From Candidatus Falkowbacteria bacterium UBA2355 (lineage in GTDB: Bacteria; Patescibacteriota; Patescibacteriia; Patescibacteriales; Patescibacteriaceae): 9,875 nt of DNA. This document shows positions 6,378 to 9,875 of this stretch, piece by piece. The DNA lies in NCBI GenBank assembly GCA_002344425.1, contig DDTV01000011.1:21384-31258 (forward strand), in the 5' to 3' direction. The position numbers were made by a program, and so were the translations under genes. Each line of letters starts with the position of its first letter. Within the stretch, counting starts at the first letter, position 1. Below the pieces are notes generated by a model that was not told where the DNA came from, searched no databases, and was given only the letters and a program-made list of their open reading frames with translations.

Positions 6378-6645
6378 ATTTCTTGGCAATTTTGTTAACC
6401 GCTTTATGCAAACGTGATTTCTTGCGATCGCGGGTGTTCTTTTTAAGAACGCCCTTTTGCGTCGCTTTATCAAGGGCTTTCAAGGCGCCTTTCAAAGCTT
6501 CGCGCGCAGCATCGGTCGCGCCGGCGGCAATCGCTTTCTTCACCTTTTTAAGGGTCAAAGAGAGTTCGTCGCGAACCGCGTCGTTGCGGCCTTGGCGACG
6601 AGCGCCTTTGCGCAGTTCTTTCTTGGCTGATTTGATTTGAGGCAT
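6376..6645 (-). CDS. rpsT: 30S ribosomal protein S20
   Basis: S20 (bS20) is a small basic primary 16S rRNA-binding protein of the small subunit. The 89 residues fit the family. MPQIKSAKKELRKGARRQGRN is the typical N-terminus, and GVLKKNTRDRKKSRLHKAVNKI (roughly 65-86) is the conserved C-terminal helix with its Lys/Arg-rich face. It stands alone with its own promoter (TTTACA, 17 bases, TAATAT) and a terminator shared with holA. The predicted leader is about 20 nt, with no good Shine-Dalgarno site before the ATG at 6645. Confidence 0.96.
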   Translation of the reverse strand: MPQIKSAKKELRKGARRQGRNDAVRDELSLTLKKVKKAIAAGATDAAREALKGALKALDKATQKGVLKKNTRDRKKSRLHKAVNKIAKK

Positions 6646-6672
6646 AATGTCTTTAAATAAATAACCTTACTT

Positions 6673-6701
6673 ATATTATCACGGAGATTGTAATTTGTAA
6701 A
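6673..6701 (-). promoter_or_regulatory. promoter of rpsT
   Basis: On the minus strand TTTACA (6701-6696) and TAATAT (6678-6673) are spaced by 17 bases. A start near 6666 would leave a leader of about 20 nt. Its -35 is separated by only two bases from the -35 of the divergent promoter at 6704. Confidence 0.65.
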
Positions 6702-6703
6702 TA

Positions 6704-6731
6704 TTGACAGCGTTTCTATATAGTATAGGAT
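6704..6731 (+). promoter_or_regulatory. promoter of the acidic 72-residue gene, apparently leaderless
   Basis: A perfect -35 TTGACA (6704-6709) is followed after 16 bases by TAGGAT (6726-6731), a four-of-six match to the -10. Eight bases then separate it from the ATG at 6740, the same geometry as holA, so the transcript should start at or very near the start codon. The -10 assignment is less sure than the -35. Confidence 0.55.
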
Positions 6732-6739
6732 AAAAGCAT

Positions 6740-6958
6740 ATGGAACCGATTACCCAAGAAATATTTGAATTAGTTAAGATTAAAATGCAGGAACAGGGCG
6801 CTTATGATCGCGATGCATTTAAACAACTTGTCGAAGAGACAATCGAATATTACCGTGAACGCGGATTATTAACCGATGATGATAATGATGAATTTATCGA
6901 AGATCAGATTCTTGAGCAATGGGAATGGTTGCAAGAGCATTTGAAAGATAAAGAATAA
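6740..6958 (+). CDS. small, very acidic hypothetical protein, 72 aa
   Basis: I do not recognise this protein. It has 22 Asp/Glu and only 8 Lys/Arg among 72 residues, giving a strongly negative charge. It is predicted to be mostly helical, with a DDDNDE acidic turn (46-51) and an aromatic QWEWLQEHL segment near the C-terminus (60-68). It has no signal peptide or membrane segment. A promoter with a perfect -35 lies immediately upstream and a strong bidirectional terminator immediately downstream, so it looks like a real single-gene unit rather than a chance ORF. It sits between rpsT and typA, both ribosome-related, but a ribosomal role is only a guess. Confidence 0.82.
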   Translation: MEPITQEIFELVKIKMQEQGAYDRDAFKQLVEETIEYYRERGLLTDDDNDEFIEDQILEQWEWLQEHLKDKE

Positions 6959-6993
6959 AAAAGAGTCGGGCTTTAAACCCGACTCTTTTTTTA
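6957..6993. terminator. bidirectional terminator between the acidic gene and typA
   Basis: GAGTCGGG (6963-6970) pairs with CCCGACTC (6978-6985) around a seven-base CTTTAAA loop. A-T pairing extends the stem outward, with an A run on the left and a T run on the right, so it serves both strands. It includes most of the stop codon of the acidic gene and all of the typA stop codon. Confidence 0.92.
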
Positions 6994-8799
6994 TTTAATT
7001 CCTAATTCTTTTTTCCTTGCCTGTATTTTATCAAGCGTTACTTTGCGCAGACGGATATTGAGCGGAGTAACCTCGACAAGTTCGTCGTCGGAAATATATT
7101 CCAAAGATTCTTCAAGATCCATTGTCTTCGGCGCCTTGAAATGTTCGGCCACGCCGTCGCCTTTCGAACGCATATTGGATAATTGTTTGGCTTTACAGAC
7201 ATTGACCTCTAAGTCTTCCGAACGGGCATTTTGGCCGACGATTTGGCCTTTGTAAACCGGAATGCCCGGACCGAAAAAGAGAATACCGCGATCTTGTACG
7301 TTTAATAAACCGTACAAATTGGTCGTGCCGGTTTCAAAGGCGATGAGCGAACCGCGATCCCTTTCCGGCCAAGCGGCGGAATCTTCGCGATAATCAAGAA
7401 AGCTTGTATTGATCAAACCGAGTCCGCGCGTATCGCTTAAGAATTCAGAGCGGTAGCCGAAGAGTCCGCGCGTCGGCATAATAAAATCAAGATAGGTAAT
7501 ATTGTTGTCTTTGCGCATGTCTTTCATCTCGGCGTGACGAGTGCCGAGTTTTTGAATTACCGTTCCGGAATATTCATCAGGCACTTCAATAAATACTTCT
7601 TCATAGGGAACCAAGGTTTTGCCGTTTTCTTCATGTGTAATAACTTGCGGACGCGAGACTTGCAATTCATATCCTTCACGGCGCAAGCGTTCGATTAAAA
7701 TCGCGAGGTGCAATTCGCCTCGGCCGGAAACGACCCAGCCGCCGGCAGGAGCATCCTCGACTTTAAGCGCCATATCATTTTCCAATTCCTTCATCAAGCG
7801 TTCTTGAATTTGCCGGCTGGTTGTAAACTTGCCTTCTTTGCCGGCAAAGGGAGAATCATTGACCATAAATACCATTTTGACGGTCGGTTCTTCAATATGC
7901 AAAAGCGGCAAAGCTTTCGGCGTCGCCGGATCGGCGATGGTTTCCCCGATGGTGATTTCGTCTATGCCCGAAATGGCGATAATGTCTCCGACGCTTGCTT
8001 CCTTGGCATCGACGCGCTCCAAACCTTGATAGGTCATTAGCGAAACGAGGCGGTGCGTAGAGATTTGGCCCTTGCGGTTGATTAAGGCGATTTGCTGTCC
8101 GGCCTTGACGATTCCGTTGTAAACGCGCCCGGTCGCGATGCGCCCTTTGAAAGCATCGCCGGAAATAGTAGTAATGAGAATTTGCAAAGGCGCGGCGGCG
8201 TCGCCGGAAGGTTCGGGGACATGTTTTAAGATCGCTTCGAATACCGGCGAGATATTTTTCATTTCATTCAAATTGTCGCTTTCTCCCGCCAAACCGTTTT
8301 TCGCCGAAGCGTAAATAATAGGAAAATCGATCAATTCATCGGAGGCGCCGAGTTCGACAAAAAGATCAAAGGTTTTGTTCAAAGCGTAATCGCAACGGGC
8401 GCCGGGTTTATCTATTTTATTAACGACGACGATAATACGCAGATTAAGTTCCAAGGCTTTTTTTAAAACAAAGCGGGTTTGGGGCATCGGACCTTCTTTG
8501 GCATCGATCAAAAGCAAACAGCCGTCGGCCATTTTCAAAACGCGCTCGACTTCGCCGCCGAAATCGGCGTGACCCGGAGTATCGATAATATTGATTTTGG
8601 TTCCGTTATAAACGACCGAAGCGTTCTTGGAGAAAATTGTAATACCGCGCTCTTTTTCAAGTTCGTTCGAGTCCATAATCAACTCCGTCCCCGCGTCTTT
8701 ATTAAGATGCGTGGCGGTTTGTTTAAGCAAAGCGTCGACCAGGGTGGTTTTGCCGTGGTCGACGTGCGCGATAATTGCGATGTTCCTTATATTCGCCAT
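6991..8799 (-). CDS. typA: ribosome-associated translational GTPase TypA/BipA
   Basis: TypA/BipA is an EF-G-like GTPase that binds 70S ribosomes and is linked to 50S assembly and to stress or cold growth. The 602 residues are full length. The G motifs are intact: AHVDHGKTT (11-19), the RGITI switch region (51-55), DTPGH (73-77), NKID (127-130) and SAK (165-167). A beta-barrel domain and EF-G III/V-like domains follow, then the BipA-specific C-terminal domain with [20 protein letters not shown] and the [17 protein letters not shown] region. The gene starts 12 bases after the uppP stop, so the two probably share a transcript, although a TTGCTT/TATAGT pair inside the end of uppP may add a local promoter. 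No Shine-Dalgarno site precedes the ATG. Confidence 0.97.
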   Translation of the reverse strand: MANIRNIAIIAHVDHGKTTLVDALLKQTATHLNKDAGTELIMDSNELEKERGITIFSKNASVVYNGTKINIIDTPGHADFGGEVERVLKMADGCLLLIDAKEGPMPQTRFVLKKALELNLRIIVVVNKIDKPGARCDYALNKTFDLFVELGASDELIDFPIIYASAKNGLAGESDNLNEMKNISPVFEAILKHVPEPSGDAAAPLQILITTISGDAFKGRIATGRVYNGIVKAGQQIALINRKGQISTHRLVSLMTYQGLERVDAKEASVGDIIAISGIDEITIGETIADPATPKALPLLHIEEPTVKMVFMVNDSPFAGKEGKFTTSRQIQERLMKELENDMALKVEDAPAGGWVVSGRGELHLAILIERLRREGYELQVSRPQVITHEENGKTLVPYEEVFIEVPDEYSGTVIQKLGTRHAEMKDMRKDNNITYLDFIMPTRGLFGYRSEFLSDTRGLGLINTSFLDYREDSAAWPERDRGSLIAFETGTTNLYGLLNVQDRGILFFGPGIPVYKGQIVGQNARSEDLEVNVCKAKQLSNMRSKGDGVAEHFKAPKTMDLEESLEYISDDELVEVTPLNIRLRKVTLDKIQARKKELGIK

Positions 8800-8810
8800 A
8801 GTGATTCATT

Positions 8811-8838
8811 ACTATAGCAGAAATAGGAGAATAAGCAA
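8811..8838 (-). promoter_or_regulatory. possible internal promoter for typA
   Basis: On the minus strand TTGCTT (8838-8833) and TATAGT (8816-8811) are spaced by 16 bases. The -10 matches at five of six positions; the -35 matches only in TTG. It would give a leader of only a few bases before the ATG at 8799. It overlaps the uppP stop codon. Confidence 0.35.
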
Positions 8839-9573
8839 GCCGGCGGCGATTCTGTACCAACCGAAACCGACAAAGCTACGTTTAGATACAAAGGCGATAA
8901 ACCATTTAACGGCCAAGATGGCTGATCCAAAGGCCGTCATAAAACCAACGGCAATCATCAGCCATTCATTATTAGAAAAATTAAAATCGCTTTTAATCAA
9001 ATCAAGGCCGGTCGCCGCCGCCATAGTCGGAATGGCCAAGAGAAAAGAAAATTCCACAATGGTTTGGCGGTTAATGCCGAGCAAGAGGCCGCCGATAATT
9101 GTTGCGCCGGAACGGGATACTCCGGGAATAACGGCCAAGGCCTGGCAGATGCCGACAATAAAAGAGCGACGTAGAGACAAAGGTTTATTTTTATCGGCTT
9201 GTTTTTTAAACCAATATTCAAAAATGATTAGAGCTAAACCGCCGACGATTAAGGCAACTGCAACGGTCAATAAACTTTCAAGTAAAATCTTTTTAATAAA
9301 AGGATAGAGAACCAAGCCGATGATGGCCGTCGGGATAAAGGCCATGACAACATTGAAAAAATTATGGCGATTTAAAAGTAATTTTTTAAAATATAAAACA
9401 AGAACGGCGAGAATCGCGCCGAGTTGAATATAAATAGTAAAGCTCGTAACAAAAGGCGTCAGCTCGAGCCGCATTAATTTGGCGACGGCTAAAAGATGTC
9501 CGGTTGAGGAAACCGGAATGAACTCCGTCAGACCTTCGACTAGTCCGAGAATTAAGGCTTGGAGAAAAGTCAT
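8812..9573 (-). CDS. uppP: undecaprenyl-diphosphatase (UppP/BacA)
   Basis: UppP dephosphorylates undecaprenyl diphosphate to the monophosphate carrier lipid that cell-wall polymer synthesis reuses. It is a multi-spanning membrane protein. From the ATG at 9573 it has 253 residues. The two signature regions are clear: LVEGLTEFIPVSSTGHLL (11-28), with the conserved Glu pair (E13, E17) and H26, and PGVSRSGAT (150-158), with R154. Several hydrophobic helices fill the rest. An in-frame ATG exists at 9588, but it lies directly against a -10 element, and the family normally begins at the MTFLQALILG segment. I therefore use 9573. It is followed at 12 bases by typA and faces the Nramp-like gene across 37 bases. 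Confidence 0.92.
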   Translation of the reverse strand: MTFLQALILGLVEGLTEFIPVSSTGHLLAVAKLMRLELTPFVTSFTIYIQLGAILAVLVLYFKKLLLNRHNFFNVVMAFIPTAIIGLVLYPFIKKILLESLLTVAVALIVGGLALIIFEYWFKKQADKNKPLSLRRSFIVGICQALAVIPGVSRSGATIIGGLLLGINRQTIVEFSFLLAIPTMAAATGLDLIKSDFNFSNNEWLMIAVGFMTAFGSAILAVKWFIAFVSKRSFVGFGWYRIAAGLLILLFLL

Positions 9574-9576
9574 ATG

Positions 9577-9585
9577 TGTTATAAT
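9577..9585 (+). promoter_or_regulatory. extended -10 promoter of the Nramp-like gene
   Basis: TGTTATAAT (9577-9585) contains a perfect TATAAT preceded by TG plus one base. A TTGGAG at 9559-9564 is a poor -35 at only 15 bases. Transcription should start near 9592, leaving about 19 nt before the ATG at 9611 with no Shine-Dalgarno site. It overlaps the uppP promoter region on the other strand. Confidence 0.6.
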
Positions 9586-9588
9586 CAT

Positions 9589-9597
9589 AGTATATCA
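9589..9597 (-). promoter_or_regulatory. extended -10 promoter of uppP
   Basis: On the minus strand TGATATACT (9597-9589) gives TG, one base, then TATACT. It is identical to the element upstream of EndoQ. A start near 9582 would leave a leader of about nine bases before the ATG at 9573 and would exclude the ATG at 9588 from the mRNA. A TATGAT at 9589-9584 is an alternative -10. Confidence 0.5.
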
Positions 9598-9610
9598 TTA
9601 AGCAGTCTTC

Positions 9611-9875
9611 ATGAGCGAATTATTAAAAAAATTTCCGCCGGCTCTGCCTTTAAAAAAAATCATCGGTCCGAGTTTTATTATTCTCGCCTTCGGGCTCGGT
9701 TCCGGTGAATTGATTCTGTGGCCCTATTTGACCGCCAACTACGGATTGGGTCTTGTTTGGGCGGCCTTGCTCGGCATCTCTTTTCAATTTTTCATTAATA
9801 TGGAAATAGAACGCTATGCTCTGGTCAAAGGAGAAAGCGTTTTTGTCGGCTTGGCTAAATTACTTAAGTGGACAC
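9611..9875 (+). CDS. Nramp-family transporter, N-terminal part (runs off the window)
   Basis: Only the first 88 codons are present. After a short basic N-terminus comes IIGPSFIILAFGLGSGELILWPYL (about 17-40), aligning with transmembrane helix 1 of Nramp (SLC11/MntH) metal transporters. A second helix follows (about 43-63, YGLGLVWAALLGISFQFFIN), then MEIERYALVKGESVF, the usual Nramp sequence between helices 2 and 3. The DPGN motif that binds metal in classical Nramp is replaced by GSGE (30-33), so it belongs to a noncanonical branch and the substrate may not be Mn or Fe. The ATG at 9611 is preceded in frame by a TAA at 9599-9601, which limits the start. The gene is divergent from uppP. Confidence 0.85.
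   Translation, partial: MSELLKKFPPALPLKKIIGPSFIILAFGLGSGELILWPYLTANYGLGLVWAALLGISFQFFINMEIERYALVKGESVFVGLAKLLKWT

Noticed and set aside
8627..9307. 226-residue plus-strand open frame across typA and uppP
   Set aside because: It is antisense to two clearly recognised genes, shows no family sequence, and is explained by the composition of the opposite strand.
1..9875. CRISPR array, insertion sequence or phage remnant
   Set aside because: No regularly spaced direct repeats, transposase or integrase sequence, or terminal inverted repeats were seen.

Overview
The window looks like the chromosome of a small-genome bacterium, most likely a member of the Candidate Phyla Radiation (Patescibacteria). 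That placement is an inference. It rests on gene content: a SIS-type bifunctional phosphoglucose/phosphomannose isomerase, a multi-domain lamin-tail surface protein with two membrane anchors, a bacterial endonuclease Q, and a noncanonical Nramp-like transporter. It also rests on style: very compact spacing, and most genes lacking a Shine-Dalgarno site, several of them apparently leaderless. No 16S rRNA is present to settle it.

Layout. Positions 1-342 are the end of a ribosomal RNA operon: the 3' tail of 23S rRNA, a short AT-rich spacer, and a complete 5S rRNA enclosed in a long processing stem and followed by a terminator. A visibly AT-richer orphan gene (421-870, +) follows, with its own strong promoter and a perfect Shine-Dalgarno site. 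A minus-strand three-gene cluster then runs from 5261 down to 895: endonuclease Q, phosphoglucose/phosphomannose isomerase, and the lamin-tail/PKD/OB-fold surface protein. Divergent from it is holA (5326-6351, +), the clamp-loader delta subunit. It converges on rpsT (6645-6376, -), ribosomal protein S20. Divergent from rpsT is a 72-residue very acidic protein (6740-6958, +), which converges on a uppP-typA pair (9573-6991, -). The window ends inside an Nramp-family transporter gene (9611 onward, +), divergent from uppP.

How it works together. Most of this is housekeeping: ribosome parts (23S, 5S, S20), the ribosome-associated GTPase TypA, cell-wall lipid carrier recycling (UppP), DNA replication (HolA), sugar-phosphate interconversion and DNA repair (EndoQ). 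The most interesting link joins the divergent pair EndoQ and holA. EndoQ ends in the residues QKTLF, which fits the bacterial sliding-clamp-binding consensus, and the gene facing it encodes a subunit that loads that clamp. The three divergent intergenic regions are only 37-94 bases long. In them, promoter -10 elements lie so close to the start codons that leaderless or nearly leaderless mRNAs are expected. Convergent genes meet at terminators that contain their stop codons. I saw no mobile element, CRISPR array, tRNA or obvious defence system.
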